From Synechococcus sp. PROS-9-1 (GTDB lineage: Bacteria > Cyanobacteriota > Cyanobacteriia > PCC-6307 > Cyanobiaceae), in contig NZ_CP047961.1 of the NCBI RefSeq assembly GCF_014279775.1, forward strand, positions 744,001 through 808,000: 64,000 nt of DNA. The letters run 5' to 3'. The translations under genes and the position numbers were made by a program. The notes under the pieces were generated by a model, which was not told where the DNA came from, searched no databases, and saw nothing but the letters and a program-made list of their open reading frames with translations. Of the stretch, positions 26,769 to 34,530 are shown one piece after another (position 1 is the stretch's first letter; each line of letters opens with the position of its first letter).

Positions 26769-28085
26769 TCAAAGACAGCCGAGATGGGCATCCAGGCTTA
26801 AAACTCCTGGAAGTGCATGAATGGCTTTGAGCGCTGCACTCATTTGCCCATTTCCAACAACGTGCGTGATCACAACGATTTCAGCTCCCGCATCACCGGC
26901 TTCAAGCTGAACGATCGATTGAATGGAGACGTTGTGGTCGCCGAAGCAGCTGCCAATGCGGCCGATCACGCCTGGTGCATTCTCTGTTTTGAAACGCAAG
27001 TAGTTTCGTTGGCTGGTTTGCTCCTTGTTGGCCAGGTGGCAGGCGCGCCAGCTGGAGGCTGCGAGCAGGGGGTCGAGGTTTCCGTCTGCTGGTTTGAGTT
27101 GGCGAATGCCAGCAATGTTGAGGATGTCGGCAACCACGGCCGAAGCAGTGGGTCCTGAGCCAGCGCCAGGTCCGTAAAACATCACCCTTCCGATCGGATC
27201 CCCCTCAACCAAAATTGCGTTGTTCACCCCATTCACTCCGGCGAGGGGATGGTCATTGGGGACCAGGGTGGGTTGAACGCTGACCGCCAGAGGTAGGGAG
27301 GTGGGATGGCTGGGGTCGGGCTCCATGCTTTCGGCTACGGCGAGCAGCTTCACGCCGTAGCCCAACTGGGTGGCGTAATCCACGTCTCTGCTTTGCAGCG
27401 TGCTGATGCCTGCCGTGTAGATGCCATTGCGATCAATGGGTCCCCCGAAGGCCAATCCGGACAGGATGGCGATTTTGTCGGCGGCATCAAATCCCTCAAC
27501 ATCTGCGGCTGGGTCCGCTTCCGCGTAACCCAGATCCTGGGCGTCGCGAAGGACAGCGTTGTAATCCGCACCCTCCTCGGCCATCCGACTCAAGATGTAA
27601 TTCGTGGTGCCATTGATGATTCCGCTCACGCGCTGAATGCGGTTGCTGCCGAGCGATTGCTTGAGCGGCTCAATGATTGGAATCCCGCCGCCAACGGCGG
27701 CTTCAATCAGCACGTAAACACCAGCGGCCGCAGCTGCTGAGGCAATCTCTTCGCCATGTCTGGCGATCACCGATTTGTTGGCGGTCACAACCGACTTGCC
27801 AGCAGAAATCGCGCGCATGATCAGGGTGCGAGCTGGTTCGATGCCTCCCATCACCTCCACCACAACGTCCACAGCTGGGTCGTCGACGACGGCTTCAGGG
27901 GATGTGGTGAGGATGCTTTCGTCTAGAGCAATGGGCCGTGAGCGGTTTCGATCTCTTACCGCCACACGTACCAGATCCAGATCAGCGATCAGAGGATGTC
28001 TCCCCTCTGGTGTCTGGAGAATGCTTGCCACTCCGGCACCCACTGTGCCGAGACCGAGAAGGCCGATTCCGATCCGGGTGGACAT
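26769..28085 (-). CDS. hom: Homoserine dehydrogenase
   Basis: Reduces aspartate semialdehyde to homoserine for threonine and methionine synthesis. The 438-residue protein opens with the NAD(P)-binding GLLGLGTVGAGVASIL, then VVTANKSVIARHGEE, GIINGTTNYILSRM, the catalytic-region EADPAADVEGFDAADKIAIL, and a C-terminal ACT domain (NAPGVIGRIGSCFGDHNVSI) that in this family senses threonine. Length and order are typical of the monofunctional enzyme. Confidence 0.96.
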   Translation of the reverse strand: MSTRIGIGLLGLGTVGAGVASILQTPEGRHPLIADLDLVRVAVRDRNRSRPIALDESILTTSPEAVVDDPAVDVVVEVMGGIEPARTLIMRAISAGKSVVTANKSVIARHGEEIASAAAAAGVYVLIEAAVGGGIPIIEPLKQSLGSNRIQRVSGIINGTTNYILSRMAEEGADYNAVLRDAQDLGYAEADPAADVEGFDAADKIAILSGLAFGGPIDRNGIYTAGISTLQSRDVDYATQLGYGVKLLAVAESMEPDPSHPTSLPLAVSVQPTLVPNDHPLAGVNGVNNAILVEGDPIGRVMFYGPGAGSGPTASAVVADILNIAGIRQLKPADGNLDPLLAASSWRACHLANKEQTSQRNYLRFKTENAPGVIGRIGSCFGDHNVSIQSIVQLEAGDAGAEIVVITHVVGNGQMSAALKAIHALPGVLSLDAHLGCL

Positions 28086-28121
28086 TGGTCAGGTTCCGTT
28101 TGCGTCGCTAATAAACAGACT

Positions 28122-28583
28122 CTATGGATCCACAGCCTCATTGGTGTTTTTAAGGGCAAGAGCCTGGGATTGCATCGCCCGCAAAATGTTCAAAAAGCCG
28201 TTGGCCCTCGAGGGAGTCAGGCTTGCTTGCAGGCCAGTCGCGGCAATGAAGGCAGGATTGACGGCTAGGACTTGATCAGGGGTGAGATCACTCATCCCTT
28301 TGATCAATAGGGCGAGCAGCCCTTTGGTGATCAAGGCATCGGACTCTCCTGTCCAGCACACGCGGTTGTCCTGGAGAGCGGCATGAATAAATACTTGAGA
28401 CACGCAACCTTGAACCTTGCGGTCTTCGGTTTGCAGCTCTGCCGGCATGGACGGGAGCTTTTTGGCCAGCCAGAGCACGTACTCGTAACGCTTGCGTGGG
28501 TCTGGCGTGCCGCTAAGTCGATCTGCCAGGCGGTCTAGCTCCTCGCTTCCGTATTGGCTTGAAGAGCAGCGGGGTTCTGCCAT
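28122..28583 (-). CDS. sufE: SufE-like sulfur acceptor protein
   Basis: Accepts sulfur from cysteine desulfurase SufS for iron-sulfur cluster assembly. The 153-residue protein has the active cysteine C60 in DRKVQGCVSQVFIH and the family segments KRYEYVLWLAKKLP and ALITKGLLALLIKGMSDLTP. Length is normal. It lies 36 bases upstream of hom and 8 bases after the secreted protein gene on the same strand; no suf genes are nearby. Confidence 0.92.
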   Translation of the reverse strand: MAEPRCSSSQYGSEELDRLADRLSGTPDPRKRYEYVLWLAKKLPSMPAELQTEDRKVQGCVSQVFIHAALQDNRVCWTGESDALITKGLLALLIKGMSDLTPDQVLAVNPAFIAATGLQASLTPSRANGFLNILRAMQSQALALKNTNEAVDP

Positions 28584-28591
28584 GGACGGAT

Positions 28592-29068
28592 TCAGCGATT
28601 CAGGCTGGGTTGGCGCACCTTACCCATCAGGCTGACAAGTCCGAGTAGGGCAGGGGCCCCCAGCCAGGCCAAATGCGGTAGCGCTGTGGATTGGTTTTGC
28701 GTTTGCACCACCTCGTCTAGCAAGACACTTCCCTGTCGAATCGGTAGTTCCAAATAGTCGCGATGTCCGGGGCCACCATCCACTTGCAAATCCAAGACGC
28801 CTTCAACCAGGTCCGGAAGTGTCAAGACCAGTTGTCCATTGGCTCCGATCTCACCGAGTTCATCTCCAGGGGTTCCATCGGCGTTGATCAGGCGCACAGC
28901 GGCACCTTCCACTGGCGCCCCTGTAGAGAAGCTGCTACTGAGCTCTAATTGGCCATCGAGATAACGCAGTGAGCTTTCGATTCCATGGGCCTGGGCCGGC
29001 TGGCCTGCCATGAATCCCACACCCAAAGCAGTGCAGGTGACCAGCAGGCGGCGTGAAAACACGGACAT
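28592..29068 (-). CDS. Exported membrane-anchored hypothetical protein
   Basis: Not recognised with confidence. The 158-residue protein has a signal peptide (RRLLVTCTALGVGFMAGQPA with likely cleavage before HGIESS). A beta-sandwich-like region follows, with GTPGDELGEIGANGQLVLTL resembling periplasmic Ig-like or carboxypeptidase-regulatory folds. A C-terminal hydrophobic helix (WLGAPALLGLVSLMG) precedes a basic tail. This layout suits a periplasmic domain held by a C-terminal anchor. It is cotranscribed with sufE and the folate gene; a role in metal transport is a guess from the fold only. Confidence 0.7.
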   Translation of the reverse strand: MSVFSRRLLVTCTALGVGFMAGQPAQAHGIESSLRYLDGQLELSSSFSTGAPVEGAAVRLINADGTPGDELGEIGANGQLVLTLPDLVEGVLDLQVDGGPGHRDYLELPIRQGSVLLDEVVQTQNQSTALPHLAWLGAPALLGLVSLMGKVRQPSLNR

Positions 29069-29110
29069 GGCAGCAGGCTTAGAAGATTTTCATCTTGCAG
29101 AATATCCGCC

Positions 29111-29686
29111 CTACTGGCTAGCCCTGCGCAAGCTGCAGCCTTGCTCGGTGATCCATCCATCCAAGGGCTGATCCCAGGGTTCTGCCGGTAGCAAGGTGGC
29201 ATGGACGCACGCCTCTGGTAGGACGGCAAACGTCGGCAGCGTTGACCATCCCGGTTGACTGAGCAAGCGGTCATAGCAGCCGCCTCCATAGCCCAGGCGC
29301 ATGCCGTTGCGATCGACCGCAAGGGCTGGGATGAGCAAGAGAGCTAGCTCGGTGGGCTTTAACGCTGGTGATGAGAGTGGGGCAGGTATGGAAAAGGCAT
29401 CACCGCGAAGCTCTGTTGGCGATGGGGCCTCTCGCCACGAGTGATAGGTCACGCTGTAATCCGCTGCCGTTGCAGGCAGGGCCAGGGGTGCAGGCTGCAG
29501 TTCGGCCAGCAGGCGTAAATCGGGTTCCCCAGGAAGGGGCCAGGTGATTCCGATCGCTCCATGGCGGTGAGGAGGATCCTGGGCGTTCAGATGGGCGAGC
29601 ACGCTCTCAACCAGGGAAGCATTCAGCCTTGGCATCAGCGCTTGGCGCAGGCGGCGGTATTCAGACCTCAGAGCCTTTTTATTCAT
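29111..29686 (-). CDS. 5-formyltetrahydrofolate cyclo-ligase
   Basis: Converts 5-formyl-THF to 5,10-methenyl-THF using ATP. The 191-residue protein has the basic N-terminus NKKALRSEYRRLRQAL and the family signature LGYGGGCYDRLL near residue 137. LLLIPALAVDRNGMRLGYGG leads into it. The usual Tyr in GGGYYDR is replaced by Cys (GGGCYDR). FolD, a neighbouring step of one-carbon metabolism, is encoded at 61925. First of a reverse-strand run that continues toward hom. Confidence 0.9.
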   Translation of the reverse strand: MNKKALRSEYRRLRQALMPRLNASLVESVLAHLNAQDPPHRHGAIGITWPLPGEPDLRLLAELQPAPLALPATAADYSVTYHSWREAPSPTELRGDAFSIPAPLSSPALKPTELALLLIPALAVDRNGMRLGYGGGCYDRLLSQPGWSTLPTFAVLPEACVHATLLPAEPWDQPLDGWITEQGCSLRRASQ

Positions 29687-29692
29687 GCGCTT

Positions 29693-29875
29693 CTATTCAT
29701 CAGCTTGCTGCGCAGAGCGCGATGCAGTGGTCTGTTGCTGTGTTGAGTGGAGTATCGAGCCATTGCTGCAAATGGTTTGGGGTTGAGCTTTAAACCAATG
29801 ACCTTGGCCACCACTTTGCAAGCACGTTGTGAGAGCGATGAGGGTCTGGCTGTTTTCTGGGTTCGAGAGGGTCAC
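29693..29875 (-). CDS. Possible small protein upstream of the folate gene
   Basis: A 60-codon frame with GTG start at 29875, ending six bases before the cyclo-ligase start on the same strand. It is polar and Gln/Ser/Thr-rich with two cysteines (LTTCLQSGG and QTICSNGS), as in small exported proteins, but no signal peptide is included. No ATG is available before the upstream in-frame stop. It may be the remnant of a longer exported protein or chance. Confidence 0.3.
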   Translation of the reverse strand: MTLSNPENSQTLIALTTCLQSGGQGHWFKAQPQTICSNGSILHSTQQQTTASRSAQQADE

Positions 29876-29914
29876 GGCTGAGGTAACTTCGCGATATCAC
29901 AAAGATGAGGACTG

Positions 29915-30001
29915 ATGAACAAGCTGAAAACTTGGCTGAAGCAGCTCAATGCTTATGCAAACAAGCATCTTCAAACTTGGGAGATTGAAAGAAAGCGCTG
30001 A
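29915..30001 (+). CDS. Candidate 28-residue helical peptide
   Basis: ATG at 29915, TGA at 29999-30001. GAGG lies six bases upstream of the ATG. The peptide starts MNKLKTWLKQLNAYANKHLQ and is a basic, amphipathic helix with Trp and Leu on one face. It stands 98 bases before the secreted protein at 30100 on the same strand. No family recognised. Confidence 0.35.
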   Translation: MNKLKTWLKQLNAYANKHLQTWEIERKR

Positions 30002-30099
30002 AGAACTGCGGTCTTGAAGATTTGATCGTTGAGCTGCATGGTGATCTTTCCTGCTGTGCCTCCTTCTTGTCTAAAACCTGGATAACACGTTGCGTTGTA

Positions 30100-30324
30100 A
30101 TGATGAAAGCCGTTTCCTTTTGTGCATCTCTGCTGCTGGCCTTGCCTATGGCTGCAGCTGAGAAGGGCGCATCGACCGCCCAAGGTGCTAGTCAACAGAT
30201 GGCTACGGCTCAAGCGATGCGGAGTGTCCCCAAGGGGGCAACAGTTGTGGATACCACCTGCAAAGAAATTGGTGTTGGTGCATTCAACTATCGGTTCCAA
30301 TGCGCAGTCCATTGGGCTCAATAA
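30100..30324 (+). CDS. Small secreted protein with two cysteines
   Basis: Not recognised. From ATG at 30100 the product has 74 residues: a signal peptide (MMKAVSFCASLLLALPMAAA) followed by a ~54-residue mature part. This has a low-complexity start (Ala, Gln, Ser) and then a compact end with Cys in VDTTCKEIG and FQCAVHWAQ, likely disulfide-bonded. The frame is open to 30022, but only the 30100 start gives a proper signal peptide. It would be periplasmic or secreted. It sits in the AT-richer accessory segment. Confidence 0.6.
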   Translation: MMKAVSFCASLLLALPMAAAEKGASTAQGASQQMATAQAMRSVPKGATVVDTTCKEIGVGAFNYRFQCAVHWAQ

Positions 30325-30658
30325 TTAGAGCAGCTTGCACGTCCATTCTTGATCCCAGCCTGGGTGGTTTGGCATTTCGATCAGATGTAAACCAGGTCAC
30401 CAAGTTGTTGCCTTGGTCTCTGTTCACGACGCCCTTGTGAGGATCGATTTACAGGTTCCAGCAAAGAGTTCTTTGCCAGTTAACAGATGACTTGACTGTC
30501 TCTCATCGGCCTTGCTTGTTCCCCCTAAAGTCAGTCTATTCCTTTGATTTGGAGGGGTGAATCAACGTTCCTACCGACTTCATGGGTTTGCTCATGGAAT
30601 TGAATGAAGAGGATGCTCTGAAAGAGCTGATGCACCAGAAGTCATCGCAAACGCAAAC
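30325..30658. other. Intergenic region before carbonic anhydrase 3' end
   Basis: 334 bases with no supported gene. It has a small hairpin ACCAAG/CTTGGT (30399-30417). A 43-codon forward frame (30582-30713) runs into the 3' end of the reverse-strand carbonic anhydrase and lacks a ribosome binding site. Confidence 0.5.
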
Positions 30659-31399
30659 TCAGACGATGGAGACCTTGCCTGAGGCAACGTCGAAATACCC
30701 GACCACGATTTGAAGATCTCCAGATTGAACTGCGTTGGCCAATACATCGCTGCGTGTTGTGAGCTGTTGAGCCGTTGCATTGGCATTGTTCTTGATGGCG
30801 TTCTCCAAGCTGTCTCCTGGTACCAAGTTGGCTCGAATCGGCTTGATCAACTGATCGAATAGTGGCGTGAGTGTTTTACTCGCTCGAGCGGCTTGAACAG
30901 CGCCACAATTGCTGTGGCCCAATACCAAGATCAAGGGCGTTTTTAAGACCGCAACGCCAAACTCGAGAGAGGCAATTCCCTCGTCAAAAGGAGTGTTGCC
31001 TGCGCTGCGAACGACAAACAAATCACCGGCAGCAGCATCAAAGATCCATTCCGGAGCAACTCTGGAGTCAGCACAGCTGATGATGGAAGCCCAAGGAGAT
31101 TGAGACGCTTCCAGAACGCTTGCAGGAAGGAAGCAATTGTCTAACCAAAGGTTCGACATCACTTGTGCCCGTTCGTTCAAACTCGTTGCCTTGTTCTTCG
31201 CTTGCCAAGCTGCCGCAAACCGCGCATTTCCAGCGATCAGGGCCGTGAGTGAATCGTCTGGCCGGCAGGATCGAGCGGATTCCTTCGGCTCTAGAAACGC
31301 TGCTTCGGCCCTAGCCGGCTTGATCAACTGCATCGCAGCCGCGAGACCAAAAGCATTGAGCCCACCACGAAACAGAAAAGAGCGTCGATTGAGGGTCAC
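30659..31399 (-). CDS. Tat-exported beta-type carbonic anhydrase
   Basis: Interconverts CO2 and bicarbonate; predicted to act outside the cytoplasm. The 246-residue protein starts MTLNRRSFLFRGGLNAFGLA, a twin-arginine signal (RRSFLF) followed by a hydrophobic stretch and ARAEA cleavage region near residue 32. The zinc ligands of beta-class enzymes are present as C109 (IISCADSR, with D111 and R113), H162 and C165 (VLGHSNCGAVQA). The catalytic domain is complete. It is distinct from carboxysomal enzymes, which lack export signals. It stands alone in an accessory segment; the divergent region to 31400 likely carries its promoter. Confidence 0.9.
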   Translation of the reverse strand: MTLNRRSFLFRGGLNAFGLAAAMQLIKPARAEAAFLEPKESARSCRPDDSLTALIAGNARFAAAWQAKNKATSLNERAQVMSNLWLDNCFLPASVLEASQSPWASIISCADSRVAPEWIFDAAAGDLFVVRSAGNTPFDEGIASLEFGVAVLKTPLILVLGHSNCGAVQAARASKTLTPLFDQLIKPIRANLVPGDSLENAIKNNANATAQQLTTRSDVLANAVQSGDLQIVVGYFDVASGKVSIV

Positions 31400-31757
31400 G
31401 AAACCTGCTTGTTGTGATACTCAATTCCCAGGGTGCGGATCAAGACCCAGTGAGGATGATTTGCAAAGTTTAGACAGGGCTTTCCAGCCAATCACAGGTT
31501 TTGAAGTGCTGTGAACACACTAATTCCAAGCTGTTAGCGGCATTGATTTCAGTCAGGTTGGCTTGCATGGTGATGTTTACAGCCCATTTGTGAGCCTTAG
31601 GACCTTCTCTAGATCGACCGATGCCACCTATCAGCGTGAGCGATCCCTTTTTCAATCTCTTCATAATGAGAACCGATTTGGATCTTTACTCCTTCTGTTC
31701 ACTGGTTTTTATCTCATCGATTCCGCGCGCTGGCGCGCTCATAGATGTAGGGGGCTT
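31400..31757. other. Intergenic region without convincing gene
   Basis: 358 bases between the carbonic anhydrase start and the stop of the gene at 31758. It includes a GC-rich palindrome GCGCGC-TG-GCGCGC (31725-31738) and a 64-codon reverse frame (31470-31664) I do not support. Confidence 0.45.
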
Positions 31758-31982
31758 TTAGATCGATTCTGCGGCGAGATACAGCGAACCAGCAAATCCA
31801 TCGCGTCGTTTTCGATCACCCCATAAACATTGCAGATCCCCATGTGTTTCCTTGTGATAGAGATCTTCTGCGAGCCGCACGAGATTTCCGCCGGTCTGCA
31901 AATAGTCATCGGCGCTCTCGTATCCATTGTTTTGGAGCCACTGCACGGTGAGGTTGATCGCAGTTTCTTCGACCCTGGTCAT
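31758..31982 (-). CDS. Hypothetical protein (74 aa)
   Basis: Not recognised. Soluble 74-residue protein starting MTRVEETAINLTVQWLQNNG, with helix-like pattern, an acidic N-terminal half and a basic loop GDRKRRDG. No signal or membrane segment. It is followed by a gap and preceded by the cyAbrB gene's terminator on the same strand, so it must have its own promoter around 31985-32035. Confidence 0.55.
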   Translation of the reverse strand: MTRVEETAINLTVQWLQNNGYESADDYLQTGGNLVRLAEDLYHKETHGDLQCLWGDRKRRDGFAGSLYLAAESI

Positions 31983-32039
31983 TGCACCGTCACGTCATCT
32001 TGACGTTCTACTCGGCTGATCACTTCAGTGCTGGGCAAT

Positions 32040-32063
32040 AAAAAACCCCGCTGGTGGCGGGGC
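32040..32063 (-). terminator. Rho-independent terminator of the cyAbrB gene
   Basis: GCGGGG/CCCCGC stem (32046-32051 with 32057-32062), five-base loop, followed on the reverse strand by six T. It lies 26 bases beyond the stop of the gene at 32089. Confidence 0.85.
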
Positions 32064-32088
32064 TTAACTCAATCGTTAGGAGAAGGAC

Positions 32089-32457
32089 TCAATCGTCGCC
32101 TTCTTCCTCAGAACCCACAGGAATCAAGCGAATGGCTTTTTTGCCAAGCTTGATGGTGAATTCGTCACCAACTTGGAGATCGAGCATGGCGGTGTAAGCC
32201 TTGCCGATCAGAAGATTTCCGTTGCCTTGAACTGTTGCAACGTAAGAAAGCTTGCGTCCGCCTTTACCAACGCCAGCACTTCCGCCACCGAGGTCAATGC
32301 CTTTGGCATTGAGGAGAGCCTCATAAAAGGCGGTGAAATTGACCCGGTCACTGCCGTCTTTCTTTTTAGAGACGTAGCCACAAGCTGTGGCGAGATCAGT
32401 CTTGGATACATCGCCTAGGTCTTTTACCTTGGCGAGCAGGTCAGAACCGGTAAGCAT
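32089..32457 (-). CDS. Cyanobacterial AbrB-like transcription regulator
   Basis: DNA-binding regulator of the cyAbrB group, linked in other cyanobacteria to carbon and nitrogen balance. From ATG at 32457 the 122-residue protein starts MLTGSDLLAKVKDLGDVSKT. The cyanobacterial N-terminal domain includes DLATACGYVSKKKDGSDRVN. A Gly-rich linker (GGGSAGVGKGGRKLS) leads to the C-terminal AbrB-like domain (GNLLIGKAYTAMLDLQVGDE), where cyAbrBs differ from Bacillus AbrB. The frame extends ten codons upstream, but family proteins begin at MLTG. It is a single gene with its own terminator. Confidence 0.92.
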   Translation of the reverse strand: MLTGSDLLAKVKDLGDVSKTDLATACGYVSKKKDGSDRVNFTAFYEALLNAKGIDLGGGSAGVGKGGRKLSYVATVQGNGNLLIGKAYTAMLDLQVGDEFTIKLGKKAIRLIPVGSEEEGDD

Positions 32458-33225
32458 TTGAAAATTGCGTTTCACTATTACTAACAAACTCCATGCCTAC
32501 TAGTCAACTATTTGCCCATATCAGTTGTTTTTCCTCTTGCCTCTTTCTCTGGCCGAAAACGATTCCGATTCAATAGTTCTTCATCATGAGGGATGCTCCG
32601 ACCCACTTTTATAAGTTGCCGCAGTGCTTTTGCGGTTTTGGGGATAATGCTCTCTCCCCAGAGCAGGGTCAGATGAAGATCTTGATTTTGATACCGGGCT
32701 CATTTGCGGCTTGATCCAGCCCGGTGGCTTACATCCTCATGGTGTGGGGCTGATGTGGTCGTTCCTTGTGCCGAACATCAATGGGATAAACAAGCGCGAC
32801 GAATGGTTTCGGTTTGCCTTGACTACTAAGAAGGTTGTCAATTTGGTGGTTGCCTCGGTTGTGCTCAGTTGAGCGGCTGTTGTTACCAACCTCTCCGCAG
32901 CAGCTTGATCTCCGGAGATCAATTCAGCATCAGGATGCAGCTCACCAGGTCAGTTCAAGTCAATGGATTAGGCAGGCCTCGCGAATCCGTTGATCATTGC
33001 TTGCGTATCGCAACGGTAAAGACAGTGCAGCACTAAGTCAGGCTCTGCTCGCTCTGAAGTCAATATCGATGCGCTGAGGTTTGTGCTATCGCATGATGCA
33101 TTGACTAAAAAGCTTGATGAGATCGTGCTTCTTAGCTCTAACGCTGCACGACAGCAATCAATCGCTATCGATTTTTACTCAGTGAGTGGATTTCAAGATT
33201 GCAGCGCTTTCCTCTGCGTGCTGTT
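32458..33225. other. Gene-poor intergenic region (768 bases)
   Basis: Upstream of cyAbrB and before the small reverse gene at 33226. It should contain the cyAbrB promoter. Several short forward frames exist (such as 32586-32714 and a start-less stretch about 32653-32872), none with a ribosome binding site and family features. The longer one could be gene debris. No tRNA-like structure seen. Confidence 0.5.
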
Positions 33226-33444
33226 TCAGTATTCAAAATCTGAGTGAGCGGCCTGTGCAGCTTGATCACATCGCCTGCCATCAAGCTTGCACGGGGTTTT
33301 GACACATTTTTGGGCAATAACTCGCTTTTTACTGCCCTTTTTGTGATATAGATCGCAAATCACGTCAGTGCTGGATGGTGACCGCATGACGAGGTTGTTG
33401 GGGTAGGCCAGTTTTGCTTCAACAGGCGTCGCTTGATCGCTCAC
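33226..33444 (-). CDS. Hypothetical basic protein (72 aa)
   Basis: Not recognised. GTG start at 33444 gives a 72-residue product whose second half is basic and Cys-containing: ICDLYHKKGSKKRVIAQKC, then VKTPCKLDGRRCDQ. Four Cys and several Lys/Arg could suggest nucleic acid or metal binding, which is only a guess. The start lies inside a strong hairpin (33431-33456). It is isolated in a gene-poor region. Confidence 0.4.
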   Translation of the reverse strand: MSDQATPVEAKLAYPNNLVMRSPSSTDVICDLYHKKGSKKRVIAQKCVKTPCKLDGRRCDQAAQAAHSDFEY

Positions 33445-33456
33445 GGGTGATCAAGC
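33431..33456. repeat. 8-bp inverted repeat over a predicted start codon
   Basis: GCTTGATC (33431-33438) pairs with GATCAAGC (33449-33456) around a ten-base loop that contains the reverse-strand GTG at 33444. In the reverse transcript the stem would hide the start region of the 72-aa gene. Confidence 0.45.
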
Positions 33457-33578
33457 CCCTCAACCCAGCCTTAGTTTGATATCTAGCCCTGTCTTTGCAG
33501 TGGTTTCTCAGGTCAAAGTCTTGGCTGCAAGGCTGTAAGGCTGTGAATCAATGTTGAGCTCGCTCCTGGGGGAGAGCG

Positions 33579-33719
33579 ATGCGTGATTCTCGGAATTTAA
33601 TCGAGCAGCCATTCGGCCGAGTGGGTCGCTGGGCCCTCCGATTGTTTGCAATTGCAGTCAGGGGCGCAGGCTCTCCCCTGTTGTTTCAGGTCATCGATGG
33701 TTTCTGTCTCGAGATTTGA
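33579..33719 (+). CDS. Candidate 46-residue small protein
   Basis: ATG at 33579 preceded by GGGGGAGAG ending four bases upstream, a strong ribosome binding site. The product begins MRDSRNLIEQPFGRVGRWAL, basic at first and then mildly hydrophobic (LRLFAIAVRGAG). The stop is at 33717-33719, 28 bases before the next forward gene, so it may be cotranscribed. No family recognised. Confidence 0.4.
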   Translation: MRDSRNLIEQPFGRVGRWALRLFAIAVRGAGSPLLFQVIDGFCLEI

Positions 33720-33747
33720 TTAGAACCTGAGTTCCGCTGGTCAGTGA

Positions 33748-34014
33748 ATGCCTGCACCAAAATCCACGACACAACCCAATGCCCGTTGCTGGGTTTGGTT
33801 CAAGGGCGATCCTCTCAAGACGGAGGGATGTTGGAAGGGGGGCTGGTACGGAGCTCCTTCCGTGATTGGAGGTGTGAGGATTGAGCATCACGATTATGTG
33901 CCGTGCAGGGTCCCGGAGTGGAGGGTGGTTTTCGCGGAGCCTGCTGATCTGCTATCACCTCCCTCTGTTCCAGATGATGCGGAGTGGAAGCTGTATCCCA
34001 CTGAGCCTCAATGA
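33748..34014 (+). CDS. Hypothetical Trp-rich protein (88 aa)
   Basis: Not recognised. The 88-residue soluble protein has many Trp and Pro residues: ARCWVWFKGDPLKTEGCWKG, GWYGAPSVIGGV, VPCRVPEWRVVFAEP. It looks beta-rich and compact, with a late acidic stretch (VPDDAEWKLYP). The composition is strongly protein-like, which supports a real gene. The ATG at 33748 is the only good start. No neighbours suggest its function. Confidence 0.6.
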   Translation: MPAPKSTTQPNARCWVWFKGDPLKTEGCWKGGWYGAPSVIGGVRIEHHDYVPCRVPEWRVVFAEPADLLSPPSVPDDAEWKLYPTEPQ

Positions 34015-34140
34015 TCATTTTTCAAATGTCCAGGTCGTTTGGATCTCCCGTTTACGGCTTGCCATCCATCCATGCCAACTGAATAAAACAAACTATTCCC
34101 GATCGAGGCGAGAATGGTGGTGGGTTTATTTACGATCAAA

Positions 34141-34443
34141 TCACTCTTTTATGGCTGATTGTCCTAGTAATTGCAGGCTTTCTAGGCTTTTGAGTGTTTG
34201 TTGTGCCTCCGCCAGCATTGGACGTCCCTGGGGGACACAATCTGCGATTAAGGATACTGCCAAGGATGCTTCTGTTTTGATCAAATTGATACAGTGATCA
34301 ATTCGCCCAATTGGATCTGCGGCCATAGATTCACTTTTCTTGCTCAAAGCCGGAGAAATCTCATTAAGAAGTTGATTGAGCGCGTGTTGTATTGACTCGA
34401 TTCTTGCTTCTGTTGGCACTAATCGTTGATCAGATGGGTTCAT
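34141..34443 (-). CDS. Hypothetical helical protein (100 aa)
   Basis: Not recognised. The 100-residue product starts MNPSDQRLVPTEARIESIQH and is nearly all helix, with leucines spaced to suggest a helical bundle (RIDHCINLIKTEASLAVSLI and AQQTLKSLESLQLLG). No signal or membrane segment. It lies 87 bases downstream of selO on the same strand, which makes shared transcription possible but not certain. Confidence 0.55.
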   Translation of the reverse strand: MNPSDQRLVPTEARIESIQHALNQLLNEISPALSKKSESMAADPIGRIDHCINLIKTEASLAVSLIADCVPQGRPMLAEAQQTLKSLESLQLLGQSAIKE

Positions 34444-34530
34444 TGCTGTTCAATTGATGTTTTAATTGGTCGCTTGCTAGCTAGATCGTTCGGCAGTGCG
34501 TACACCTATATCGATGAAGTGAGCTAAAAA

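Noticed and set aside
26590-26772. 60-codon reverse frame overlapping the hom stop
   Set aside because: Basic, Cys/Ser/Thr-rich chance composition; a better frame exists at 26411-26593.
30582-30713. 43-codon forward frame
   Set aside because: Runs antisense into the carbonic anhydrase 3' end and lacks a ribosome binding site.
31470-31664. 64-codon reverse frame downstream of the gene at 31758
   Set aside because: No ribosome binding site, unnatural N-terminus, no family features; weak evidence only.
31725-31738. GC-rich palindrome considered as a terminator
   Set aside because: Two-base spacing and no T-run on either strand.
32586-32872. Short forward frames in the gap upstream of cyAbrB
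   Set aside because: One lacks any start codon for most of its length and the other has no ribosome binding site; may be gene debris.
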